This document shows, in pieces, positions 1 through 6,261 of a DNA stretch of 6,856 nt. Each line of letters starts with the position of its first letter. Position 1 is the first letter of the stretch. The stretch is from positions 1-6,856 of the forward strand of contig CAUDUM010000015.1 of NCBI GenBank assembly GCA_958452575.1, read 5' to 3'. A program made the translations under genes and the position numbers. Below the pieces are notes generated by a model. It saw only the letters and a list, made by a program, of their open reading frames with translations, was not told the DNA's origin and did not search any database. Source of the DNA: an uncultured Eggerthellaceae bacterium. Lineage in GTDB: Bacteria > Actinomycetota > Coriobacteriia > Coriobacteriales > Eggerthellaceae.

Positions 1-423
1 GGTGTTGTCATGTACCTTATTCTGCAGTTTTCCCTGTTCACCGCGCTGCCGCTTACGGCGGGGGCGTTCCTCGCGCTTCTGTGCTCGCTCGTGTTCTCCC
101 GCGCGCTTTCGGGGCTCGCCGTAGAATGCTGGCCTGCCGCGCGGGCGGACGGCATGGCCGCGGGACTCTCGCCTGCTAAGAAGCGCGCGGCGATCGTCGT
201 GCCGCTTTGCGCTTTCGCTGCGGCTTCGGCTGCAGGGATGGTCGCGTGCGCTCGGGCCGTCGGCGCCCTTATGGCGGTGGCGGGGCTTTTGGCGCTCGCG
301 TGGTACCGTCATGTTGCCCTGTCCCGCTTCGGCGGGGTGACGGGGGATTTGGCCGGATGGTTTCTGCAATGGGCCGAGCTCGCGATGCTTGCCATGCTGG
401 TGGCGGGGGGTGTGCTCCTATGA
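1..423 (+). CDS. cobS: Adenosylcobinamide-GDP ribazoletransferase (cobalamin synthase), 3' part
   Basis: CobS is an integral membrane enzyme that joins adenosylcobinamide-GDP to alpha-ribazole (or its 5'-phosphate), releasing GMP and closing the lower nucleotide loop of B12. The reading frame is open at base 1, so the gene starts upstream; 140 codons are visible of a family length of about 250. An internal ATG at base 10 is not taken as the start, because it would remove the N-terminal half. Visible residues are very hydrophobic, with likely membrane segments near codons 8-35, 62-80, 82-100 and 120-140. Two family signatures are present: an Ala-Arg-x-Asp-Gly-Met stretch near codons 48-54, and the strongly conserved Gly-Gly-Val-Thr-Gly-Asp at codons 111-116 followed by a final hydrophobic helix. 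The stop overlaps the next gene's start by four bases (ATGA), consistent with coupled translation. Identity is secure from the motif, membrane pattern and neighbours. Confidence 0.9.
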   Translation, partial: GVVMYLILQFSLFTALPLTAGAFLALLCSLVFSRALSGLAVECWPAARADGMAAGLSPAKKRAAIVVPLCAFAAASAAGMVACARAVGALMAVAGLLALAWYRHVALSRFGGVTGDLAGWFLQWAELAMLAMLVAGGVLL

Positions 424-1421
424 TTCTCGTGGTAGGCGGCGCGCATTCGGGGAAGAGGACCTTCGTGCGCGAAAAGCTCGGGTTCGCGGCGGACGATTTC
501 GTCGACGCGGCGCAGCTTGCGGAGGGCGGCGTGCCCGCGGCTTTTGCCGGCCGTGTCGCGTACCGTGCTGAGGAACTCGTACGCGCGCTCGACGCTGACC
601 GGGCGCTCGAGCGGCTGATTGGCTTCGACGCAGTGATTCTGCCCTTGGTCGGCTCGGGGGTCGTCCCCATGCGTGCGGAAGACGCCCAATGGCGCGAGCG
701 CGCGGGGCGCTTGGGATGCGCGCTTGCTGCGCGCGCCGACGTCGTCGTGCGCATGACGTGCGGGATTCCCCAGGTCATCAAAGGAAACCTTGCTGATGCG
801 CCTCGAGGGACGCAGGACGCGGGCGCGCCTTTGGAAGTCGTCTTCGTGCGCCATGGTGCCACGGCGGGCACGGAAGACCATCGCTACAGCGGGGCGGGCA
901 CCGACGAGCCCCTGTCGAGCGCGGGGGAGCGCGCTTTGCGCGAGCTCGCGTGCGATCGTGACGTGTTCCGTGTTATCACGAGCGGCATGGCCCGCACCGA
1001 CCAGACGGCACGCATCCTCTTCCCGAATGCGGAGCTTATGGCATGCCCCGGTCTGCGCGAGATGGATTTCGGTGACTTCGAGGGGCGAAGCGCCGCCGAG
1101 CTTAAAGAGGATGTGCGCTACCGCGCCTGGGTAGACTCCTGGTGCGAGACGCGCTGCCCGCATGGCGAGGGCAAGAGCGATTTCACCCGCCGCGTCGTCG
1201 CGGCGTTTCGGGAGGCGTGCGAATCGGAGCGCGCCCAGGGGAGTGGGCGCGCCGTCTTCGTCGTTCACGCGGGTACCGTGAAAGCGCTGCTCTCCGAGCT
1301 AGCTGTCCCGAAAATGGGATATTTCGACGTGCATACCGAGCCGGGCGGCGCATGGGCCGCCACCTGGGATGGGCGCTGCCTTCGCGACGTTCGCCCCGCT
1401 TCGGGGGGCGATGCCCGGTGA
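420..1421 (+). CDS. cobC: Fusion: degenerate CobU-like domain + alpha-ribazole phosphatase (CobC-type histidine phosphatase)
   Basis: This encodes a 333-residue protein with two domains. Residues 1 to about 125 resemble CobU (adenosylcobinamide kinase / GTP:adenosylcobinamide-phosphate guanylyltransferase). They carry a P-loop-like GGAHSGKR at 6-13, then GSGVVP at 78-83 followed by RERAGRLGCALAARAD, and a closing GIPQVIKG at 115-122, matching the family's EVGWGIVP...AG.LN..LA..AD...V..GIP..IK end. The usual centre with the guanylylated histidine is missing. From about residue 138 onward the protein is a histidine phosphatase: RHG at 144-146 (phospho-acceptor His145), LSSAGERAL, TSGMARTDQTA, LREMDFGDFEGR, and a second catalytic His283 in VVHAGT. 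CobC removes the phosphate from alpha-ribazole 5'-phosphate or adenosylcobalamin 5'-phosphate. The ATG at 420 was chosen because it begins the P-loop strand, overlaps the cobS stop (ATGA) and follows a G-rich ribosome site; the frame is open further upstream but that lies inside cobS. The phosphatase call is strong; the role of the N-terminal half is uncertain. Confidence 0.85.
   Translation: MILVVGGAHSGKRTFVREKLGFAADDFVDAAQLAEGGVPAAFAGRVAYRAEELVRALDADRALERLIGFDAVILPLVGSGVVPMRAEDAQWRERAGRLGCALAARADVVVRMTCGIPQVIKGNLADAPRGTQDAGAPLEVVFVRHGATAGTEDHRYSGAGTDEPLSSAGERALRELACDRDVFRVITSGMARTDQTARILFPNAELMACPGLREMDFGDFEGRSAAELKEDVRYRAWVDSWCETRCPHGEGKSDFTRRVVAAFREACESERAQGSGRAVFVVHAGTVKALLSELAVPKMGYFDVHTEPGGAWAATWDGRCLRDVRPASGGDAR
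1392..1410 (+). promoter_or_regulatory. Short GC hairpin covering the probable cbiB ribosome site
   Basis: CGCCCCG (1392-1398) can pair with the following G-rich run (1402-1410) around a CTT loop, giving five G-C pairs next to the loop and two more beyond a two-base bulge. The G run at 1403-1408 is also the only Shine-Dalgarno-like stretch before the cbiB start at 1421. The hairpin lies inside the last codons of the upstream fusion gene, so ribosomes finishing that gene would melt it. This is an inference from base pairing by eye; in such GC-rich DNA it may be chance. No T-run follows, so it is not a terminator. Confidence 0.25.
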
Positions 1422-2395
1422 TGACGATTCTTGCCGTCGCCGCCGGGTTCGCGGCCGACCTTGCCTTCGGCGACCCGCGCTGGCTTCCCCATCCCGTCGT
1501 CGCCATGGGGCGCGCGATCACGTGGGCCGAAGGCCGCCTGCGGGGCGCATTCCCGCAAACGTCCGCGGGCACGCGCGCCGCAGGGCTTGTGCTCGCCGTG
1601 GCGCTTCCGCTTGCGTGTGGGCTTTTGACCTGGGGAATCCTGCATCTTTGCGGCATGGTTCACCCCGGCTTGCGCTTCGTGGCCGAGGCATGGGCGAGCT
1701 ATCAGATTCTCGCGACATGCGAGCTGCGCCGCCAGAGCCTGGCCGTGGCCCGCGCGTTCTCGAAGGGCGGCCTTGTCGCGGCGCGCGAAACCGTCGGGCT
1801 CATCGTGGGACGCGACACGTCTGTTCTCGACGAGCAGGGCGTTTTGCGCGCCGCCGTGGAAACGGTGGCGGAGAACGCGAGCGACGGCGTCATCGCGCCG
1901 CTTTTCTACCTTATGATCGGGGGTGCGCCCTTGGGCATGGCGTACAAGGCGGTGAACACGCTCGACAGCATGGTGGGCTACAAAAACGCGCGCTACATCG
2001 ACTTCGGCTGCGCCTCGGCGCGCCTCGACGATGCGGTGAACTGGATTCCCTCGCGCTTATCGGCCCTGCTCATGATCGTCGTGTGCCCGATCGTCGGGCT
2101 CGACGCGCGCGGGGCGGCGCGCATCTGGCGCCGCGACAGGCGTCGCCATGCGAGCCCCAACTCGGCGCAGACCGAGTCGGCGTGCGCGGGCGCGCTCGGG
2201 CTGCGCCTGGCGGGACCCGCGGTGTATTTCGGCAAGCTCGTTGAGAAACCGACGATAGGCGACGCGTCCCGCGAAATCGAGTGGGGCGACATCGCCCGGG
2301 CGACTAGGCTCATGCTCGCCGCGTCCGTATGCGCGCTCGTCGTCTTCGGTGCCGCACGCGCAGCGGTCGTGCTCGCCGTGGGGGCGATGTCATGA
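1421..2395 (+). CDS. cbiB: Adenosylcobinamide-phosphate synthase (CbiB)
   Basis: CbiB is a membrane enzyme that condenses adenosylcobyric acid with (R)-1-aminopropan-2-ol phosphate (made by CobD, the next gene) to give adenosylcobinamide phosphate. The 324-residue product has the usual family length of about 310-330. It shows DLAFGDPRWLPHPVVAMG at 13-30, the ENASDG signature at 151-156, a conserved block through KAVNTLDSMVGYKN, DDAVNWIPSRL soon after, SPNS at 245-248 with the following TESACAGALG, and a C-terminal YFGK...PTIG segment. Hydrophobic helices are likely near residues 48-75, 157-167, 205-222 and 297-322. The ATG at 1421 fits the family N-terminus and shares one base with the preceding TGA; the codon just before it is GTG, a possible alternative start that adds one residue. 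It is called cobD in aerobic-pathway nomenclature, not to be confused with the downstream cobD. No truncation is visible. Confidence 0.95.
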   Translation: MTILAVAAGFAADLAFGDPRWLPHPVVAMGRAITWAEGRLRGAFPQTSAGTRAAGLVLAVALPLACGLLTWGILHLCGMVHPGLRFVAEAWASYQILATCELRRQSLAVARAFSKGGLVAARETVGLIVGRDTSVLDEQGVLRAAVETVAENASDGVIAPLFYLMIGGAPLGMAYKAVNTLDSMVGYKNARYIDFGCASARLDDAVNWIPSRLSALLMIVVCPIVGLDARGAARIWRRDRRRHASPNSAQTESACAGALGLRLAGPAVYFGKLVEKPTIGDASREIEWGDIARATRLMLAASVCALVVFGAARAAVVLAVGAMS

Positions 2396-3615
2396 GGGAA
2401 GACCACGCCGCGTCCCGGGCTGCCGGGGGAATCCTGCGCGCCCGTGCGCATGGGGGTAGCACGCAATCGCTCGGCATCGCTTGCGAAGAGGGCGCCTCCG
2501 ACCTCATCGACTTCTCGGTGAACGTGAATCCGGCAGGCCCCTCGCCGCGCGCCGTTGCCGCAGCTTGCAAGGCGCTTTCTCGAATCGACGCCTACCCCGA
2601 TAGGGAAAGCCTCGCCCTCGTTCGCGCACTAGCGCGCGCCCAGGGCATTCCCGAAGATACTATCGTCTGCGGCGCGGGCGCGTCCGACATCATCTGGCGG
2701 CTCGCCGCGGCGGTGCGCCCGAAACGCATCGTCGTGTGCGCGCCGACGTTCTCTGAATATGCGGAGGCGGCATCGTACTACGGCGCATGCGTGCAGGAGT
2801 TCCCGCTCTCCGAAGCGGACGACTTCGACGTGCCCGCCTCCTTCGCCCGCGCGATCGAGGGGCCGGGAGACGTGGCGTACCTCTGCAATCCGAACAACCC
2901 GACGGGGCGCCTCGTCGACCCCCGCGTAATCGATGCCGCGGCTTGCCGCTGCGAGCAGGTGGGCGCGCTGCTCGTCGTGGACGAGTGCTTCCTCGGATTT
3001 GCGCCCGACGCCCGCGAAAGGAGCGTGGCCGCACGCGCCGCGTGTTCGCACCATGTGGCCGTGCTCTCCGCGTTCACCAAGCTCTACGGAATGGCAGGGT
3101 TGCGGTTGGGGTATCTGATCAGCGGAAACGCCCAACTCATCGAGGGGATTCGCCGGGCGGGACAGGCGTGGCCCGTCTCCTCGGTCGCCGAGGCCGCAGG
3201 CATCGCCGCCCTGGAAGACGTCGAATACGTCTCGCGCACGCGCGATGTACTAGCGGGCGAGCGAGCGTGGCTTTCCCACGAGCTCTCCTCGCTCGGGCTT
3301 TCCGTCGTGCCGTCGGATGCAAACTTCCTTTTAGTCCGCACGCCGGCGAAAGACATCCCCGAGCGCCTGTATAAACAGGGGGTTTTGGTCCGCACGTGCG
3401 ACTCGTTTTCGGTACTGTCCCGTTTCTGGTGCCGCGTCGCGGTGCGCACGCGCAAGGAGAACGCCCGGCTTGCGATGGCGTTCAGCCGCGCGCTTCGGGC
3501 GGAAGGCGCATCGGGCGAAGGCGAACCCGACGAACGGGGCGGCGCTTCTTGCAGCGACGCTATGGCGGGCGCGGATGGCCGAGGCTCGGCGAAGGAGGTC
3601 GATACCCGTGGGTAG
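2392..3615 (+). CDS. cobD: L-threonine-O-3-phosphate decarboxylase (PLP-dependent, CobD/HisC-like)
   Basis: This belongs to the fold-type I PLP aminotransferase family related to histidinol-phosphate aminotransferase. In a cobalamin operon the expected reaction is decarboxylation of L-threonine O-3-phosphate to (R)-1-aminopropan-2-ol phosphate, the substrate of CbiB. The 407-residue protein begins with HGGSTQSLG near 20-28 and DFSVNVNPAGPSP, typical of CobD. It has CNPNNPTGR at 165-173, the PLP-ring aspartate D197 in VVDECFLGF, the Schiff-base lysine K230 in SAFTKLYGMAGLRLGY, and a carboxylate-binding Arg region in CRVAVRTRKEN. The family fold ends near residue 370; the last 37 or so residues are a Gly/Ala/Glu-rich tail of low complexity, and the coding sequence of this tail contains the ribosome site for the next gene. 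The start overlaps the cbiB stop by four bases (ATGA). HisC activity is an alternative, but the HGG N-terminus and neighbours favour CobD. Confidence 0.92.
   Translation: MREDHAASRAAGGILRARAHGGSTQSLGIACEEGASDLIDFSVNVNPAGPSPRAVAAACKALSRIDAYPDRESLALVRALARAQGIPEDTIVCGAGASDIIWRLAAAVRPKRIVVCAPTFSEYAEAASYYGACVQEFPLSEADDFDVPASFARAIEGPGDVAYLCNPNNPTGRLVDPRVIDAAACRCEQVGALLVVDECFLGFAPDARERSVAARAACSHHVAVLSAFTKLYGMAGLRLGYLISGNAQLIEGIRRAGQAWPVSSVAEAAGIAALEDVEYVSRTRDVLAGERAWLSHELSSLGLSVVPSDANFLLVRTPAKDIPERLYKQGVLVRTCDSFSVLSRFWCRVAVRTRKENARLAMAFSRALRAEGASGEGEPDERGGASCSDAMAGADGRGSAKEVDTRG
3592..3599 (+). promoter_or_regulatory. Strong Shine-Dalgarno site for cbiP/cobQ
   Basis: AAGGAGGT matches the 16S rRNA anti-Shine-Dalgarno sequence almost completely and lies eight bases before the GTG at 3608. 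This fixes GTG 3608 as the cbiP start, although the same frame is open back to 3470 inside cobD. It is the clearest ribosome site in the window and lies within the coding end of cobD. Confidence 0.85.
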
Positions 3616-5107
3616 GGCGAAGCCCATCATGATCCAGGGCACCATGTCGAACGCGGGGAAGAGCCTGCTTGCGGCGGGGCTGTGCCGTGTGCTTTCGCAG
3701 GACGGCCTGCGCGTGGCTCCCTTCAAGAGCCAGAACATGGCGCTCAACAGCGGTGTCACGGCCGATGGGCTCGAGATGGGGCGCGCCCAGATCATGCAGG
3801 CCGAGGCGTGCGGCATCGCGCCCGACGTGCGCATGAACCCCATCCTGCTCAAGCCCGAAAGCGACCACCGAAGCCAGCTCATCGTGGCCGGCAAGGCGCA
3901 GGGAGCCTTCGCTGCGAGGGACTACTTCGCGCGAAAGAAGGCGTTCATGCCGCAGATTTTGGAGGCGTTCGATTCGCTCGCGGAGGAAAACGACGTCATC
4001 GTCATCGAGGGCGCCGGCAGCCCCGTCGAAATCAACCTTGCCGAAAACGACATCGTCAACATGGGGCTCGCGCGCGCCGTGTCCTCCCCCGTGCTGCTCG
4101 CGGGCGACATCGACCCAGGCGGGGTGTTTGCCCAGCTCTACGGCACGGTCGCGCTCTTTGCGCCCGAGGATCGCGCTCTTTTGCGGGGGCTTGTGGTAAA
4201 CAAGTTCCGCGGCGATGTGGAAATCCTGCGCCCGGGTTTGGCCCCGCTCGAGAAGATGTGCGGGGTTCCCGTCGTGGGGGTCGTGCCGTATCTTGCGCTC
4301 GACCTGGACGACGAGGACTCGCTCGCGCCGCGCCTATCTGCCCGCGAGGCGCGCGGCGTCATCGACGTCGCCGTCGTGCGCCTTCCGCATCTGTCGAACT
4401 TCACCGACTTCGACCCGCTTTCGCGCGTGCCCGGCGTGGGCGTGCGCTACGTTTCCTCGACGACCGATCTGGGCCGGCCCGACCTGGTGGTGCTCCCCGG
4501 CTCGAAGACCACGCTCGACGACGCGCGCTGGCTTGCGGCTAGCGGCATCGGAGCCTGTGTACGCGCGCTTTCGGGCGCGGGCACGCCGGTGCTCGGCATA
4601 TGCGGAGGCTACCAGCTTTTGGGAGACGAGCTTTCCGACCCGCACGGCAGGGAAGGCGCTGGCACCGCGCGCGGGCTCGGGCTCATCCCTGCAAGTACGG
4701 TGTTCAAGGAGGAAAAGCGCCTCGCCCAGTCGGAGCTGCGTATCACGGGCGCCCAAGGCGCGTTCTCGGCGTGGAACGGCATGACGGCGCGCGGGTACGA
4801 GATTCACGACGGCGAAACGACCGTCTCCTGCGCCCCTGCGGGCACGATTGGCGGCAAACCAGAAGGCGCGGCCTGCGGAAACGTGTTCGGAACCTATCTC
4901 CACGGCCTGTTCGACGAACCGGGGGTGGCGCTCGCCCTCGCGCGCTCGCTTGCGCGCATGCGCGGCCTGCCCGAGAGCGTCGTGGGTGCTGCGGGCGAGG
5001 CGTCCACGGCCGATCACCGTGCGCGCGAGTTCGACCGCCTGGCCGACGTCGTGCGCGGGGCGCTCGACATGGAGTATGTCTACCGCATTATCGAGGAGGG
5101 CCTATGA
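3608..5107 (+). CDS. cbiP: Cobyric acid synthase, glutamine-hydrolysing (CbiP/CobQ)
   Basis: This cytoplasmic ligase amidates the b, d, e and g carboxylates of adenosylcobyrinic acid a,c-diamide using glutamine and ATP, giving adenosylcobyric acid for CbiB. The 499 residues match the family length of about 490-510. The N-terminal BioD-like ATP-binding domain has IMIQGTMSNAGKS at 7-19, then FKSQNMALNSG, a VIEGAGSP motif and AGDIDPGGVFAQLYGT. The C-terminal class I glutamine amidotransferase domain carries the nucleophile C332 in GICGGYQLLG and the catalytic-type H432 in YLHGLFDEP. The start is GTG at 3608, placed by the family N-terminus and the ribosome site at 3592-3599; an ATG or other start further upstream would add residues unlike the family. 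It overlaps the end of cobD by eight bases, and its stop overlaps cobO by four (ATGA). CobB/CbiA, which amidates a and c, is a relative, but the QGTMSNAGKS and FKSQNMALNS motifs identify CobQ. Confidence 0.96.
   Translation: MGRAKPIMIQGTMSNAGKSLLAAGLCRVLSQDGLRVAPFKSQNMALNSGVTADGLEMGRAQIMQAEACGIAPDVRMNPILLKPESDHRSQLIVAGKAQGAFAARDYFARKKAFMPQILEAFDSLAEENDVIVIEGAGSPVEINLAENDIVNMGLARAVSSPVLLAGDIDPGGVFAQLYGTVALFAPEDRALLRGLVVNKFRGDVEILRPGLAPLEKMCGVPVVGVVPYLALDLDDEDSLAPRLSAREARGVIDVAVVRLPHLSNFTDFDPLSRVPGVGVRYVSSTTDLGRPDLVVLPGSKTTLDDARWLAASGIGACVRALSGAGTPVLGICGGYQLLGDELSDPHGREGAGTARGLGLIPASTVFKEEKRLAQSELRITGAQGAFSAWNGMTARGYEIHDGETTVSCAPAGTIGGKPEGAACGNVFGTYLHGLFDEPGVALALARSLARMRGLPESVVGAAGEASTADHRAREFDRLADVVRGALDMEYVYRIIEEGL
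5093..5100 (+). promoter_or_regulatory. Shine-Dalgarno site for cobO
   Basis: GAGGAGGG ends three bases before the ATG at 5104. Counted from the GAGG core at 5093-5096 the spacing is about seven bases. It lies in the last codons of cbiP and supports the ATG at 5104 over the upstream in-frame extension. Confidence 0.7.
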
Positions 5108-5619
5108 TCCACGTGTATCATGGCGACGGCAAAGGCAAGACCACGGCGGCGATGGGCCTCGCCCTTCGCATGCTCGCCGCAGGCCGCCGCGTCGTCGTCG
5201 TGCAGTTCCTGAAAGACGGCGAAAGCGGGGAGGCGCGTCTGCTCGCCGAGCATTTCGGCGTGTCCGTGTTCGCGGGGAAGGTGTCGGACAAGTTTACCTG
5301 GTCGATGACGCCGGAAGAACTTGCCGCGACGTGCGAGCTGCACGATGGGAACCTCGCTTCCGCGCTCGCCGAGCTCGAGGGCGCGCAGGAGGGGCTGCTC
5401 GTGCTCGACGAGGCGCTCGACGTGCTTTCGAAGGGGCTTGTCGACGAGGCGCTCGTGGACCGCGCGCTCGATATGTCCGCGCGCGGCGTCGAAGTAGCGC
5501 TCACCGGGCGCGCGCCTTCCCGCAAGATCGTGGAGAAGGCCGATTACATTACCGAGATGCGGTGCGAGAAACACCCCTACGCTCAGGGGATATGTGCAAG
5601 GGAAGGGGTGGAGTACTAG
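5104..5619 (+). CDS. cobO: Cob(I)yrinic acid a,c-diamide / corrinoid adenosyltransferase (CobA/CobO/BtuR type)
   Basis: The enzyme transfers the 5'-deoxyadenosyl group from ATP to cobalt(I) of a corrinoid, in de novo synthesis before CbiP and also in salvage. The product is 171 residues. It opens directly with the nucleotide-binding strand and P-loop HGDGKGKTT (6-14), the hallmark of this family, then VVVVQFLK at 30-37, a Phe-Thr-Trp near 64-66, VLDEALDVL at 100-108 (Walker-B-like D102-E103), LTGRAP at 133-138, and the closing ADYITEM...KHP and GICAREGVEY. The ATG at 5104 overlaps the cbiP stop (ATGA) and has a ribosome site at 5093-5100. Compared with Salmonella CobA (about 196 residues) it lacks the N-terminal helix before the P-loop. 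Stop TAG and the next ATG abut without spacing. Confidence 0.95.
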   Translation: MIHVYHGDGKGKTTAAMGLALRMLAAGRRVVVVQFLKDGESGEARLLAEHFGVSVFAGKVSDKFTWSMTPEELAATCELHDGNLASALAELEGAQEGLLVLDEALDVLSKGLVDEALVDRALDMSARGVEVALTGRAPSRKIVEKADYITEMRCEKHPYAQGICAREGVEY

Positions 5620-6261
5620 ATGGATTCCAAGGAGATGGCGCCCGGCGACATCGAGCGGCGCAGCTTCGAGATCATCACCGAAGAGCTCGGCGGCCGCACG
5701 TTCCCGCCGCTCGAAGAGCCCGTCGTGAAGCGCGTCATCCACACCACTGCCGACTTCTCGTACGCCGATTCCCTCGTGTTCACCCATGACGCCGCGCACT
5801 GTGCGCTCGACGCACTGCGCGCAGGGGCCACGGTGCTCACCGACACGAACATGGCGCTCGCAGGCATAAGCAAGCCCGCGCTCGCGAAGCTCGGCTGCAA
5901 GGCCGTGTGCTACATGGCCGATCCTGATGTCGCCGCGGCTGCGCGCGCCGCGGGCACGACTCGCGCCGTTGCGAGCATGGACAAAGCTTGCGGCATCGAG
6001 GGTCCGCTCATCGTGGCCGTCGGTAACGCCCCCACGGCACTTCTGCGCCTCGCCGAGCTCATGGACGCGGGGAAGATCGCGCCCGCGCTCGTCGTTGGGG
6101 TGCCGGTCGGGTTTGTGAACGTGGTCGAGGCGAAAGAGGAGCTACTCGCGCGACGCGTGCCGGCCATCGTCGCGAGGGGTCGCAAGGGCGGTTCGACCGT
6201 GGCGGCCGCCATTATGAACGCGCTGCTCTACCAGATCACGCGCCCAGGCGGCCCGAAGTGA
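5620..6261 (+). CDS. cbiC: (Cobalt-)precorrin-8 methylmutase (CbiC/CobH)
   Basis: CbiC moves the C-11 methyl group to C-12, converting (cobalt-)precorrin-8 to (hydrogeno)cobyrinic acid, the last ring-forming step. The 213-residue product matches the family length of about 210. It shows IERRSFEII at 11-19, the catalytic-type His41 in VIHTTADF (equivalent to His43 of Pseudomonas denitrificans CobH by motif), TDTNMALAGI at 74-83 with its conserved Asp, AVGNAPTALLRL starting at 133, and VGVPVGFVNVVEAKEEL from 159. A Gly-rich GRKGGSTVAAA stretch near the C-terminus is also typical. ATG 5620 directly follows the cobO stop and is preceded by a purine-rich GGAAGGGGTGGAG stretch (5601-5613); an in-frame ATG at 5635 is possible but would remove five residues before the conserved part. 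Sequence alone does not tell the aerobic from the anaerobic enzyme. Confidence 0.95.
   Translation: MDSKEMAPGDIERRSFEIITEELGGRTFPPLEEPVVKRVIHTTADFSYADSLVFTHDAAHCALDALRAGATVLTDTNMALAGISKPALAKLGCKAVCYMADPDVAAAARAAGTTRAVASMDKACGIEGPLIVAVGNAPTALLRLAELMDAGKIAPALVVGVPVGFVNVVEAKEELLARRVPAIVARGRKGGSTVAAAIMNALLYQITRPGGPK

Noticed and set aside
207..419. Upstream in-frame extension of the fusion gene into cobS
   Set aside because: It would overlap cobS by more than 200 bases and add Gly/Arg-rich sequence before the P-loop strand, which normally begins the CobU fold.
309..1268. 319-codon open frame on the minus strand opposite cobS and the fusion gene
   Set aside because: It is Arg/Ala/His-rich with no recognisable motif, crosses two real genes, and is expected from GC-rich third positions on the opposite strand.
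1391..1410. GC hairpin as a transcription terminator
   Set aside because: It is inside a coding region, is not followed by a T-run, and the operon continues without a gap.
3470..3607. Upstream in-frame extension of cbiP adding 46 codons
   Set aside because: The extra residues are Arg/Ala-rich and unlike the family, whereas GTG 3608 has an excellent ribosome site and gives the family N-terminus.
4334..5017. 227-codon minus-strand frame opposite cbiP
   Set aside because: No motif and Arg/His/Ala-biased composition; lies wholly within the amidotransferase part of cbiP.
5080..5799. 239-codon minus-strand frame opposite cobO and cbiC
   Set aside because: It mirrors the codon pattern of the plus-strand genes, has no family motif, and both underlying plus-strand genes are certain.
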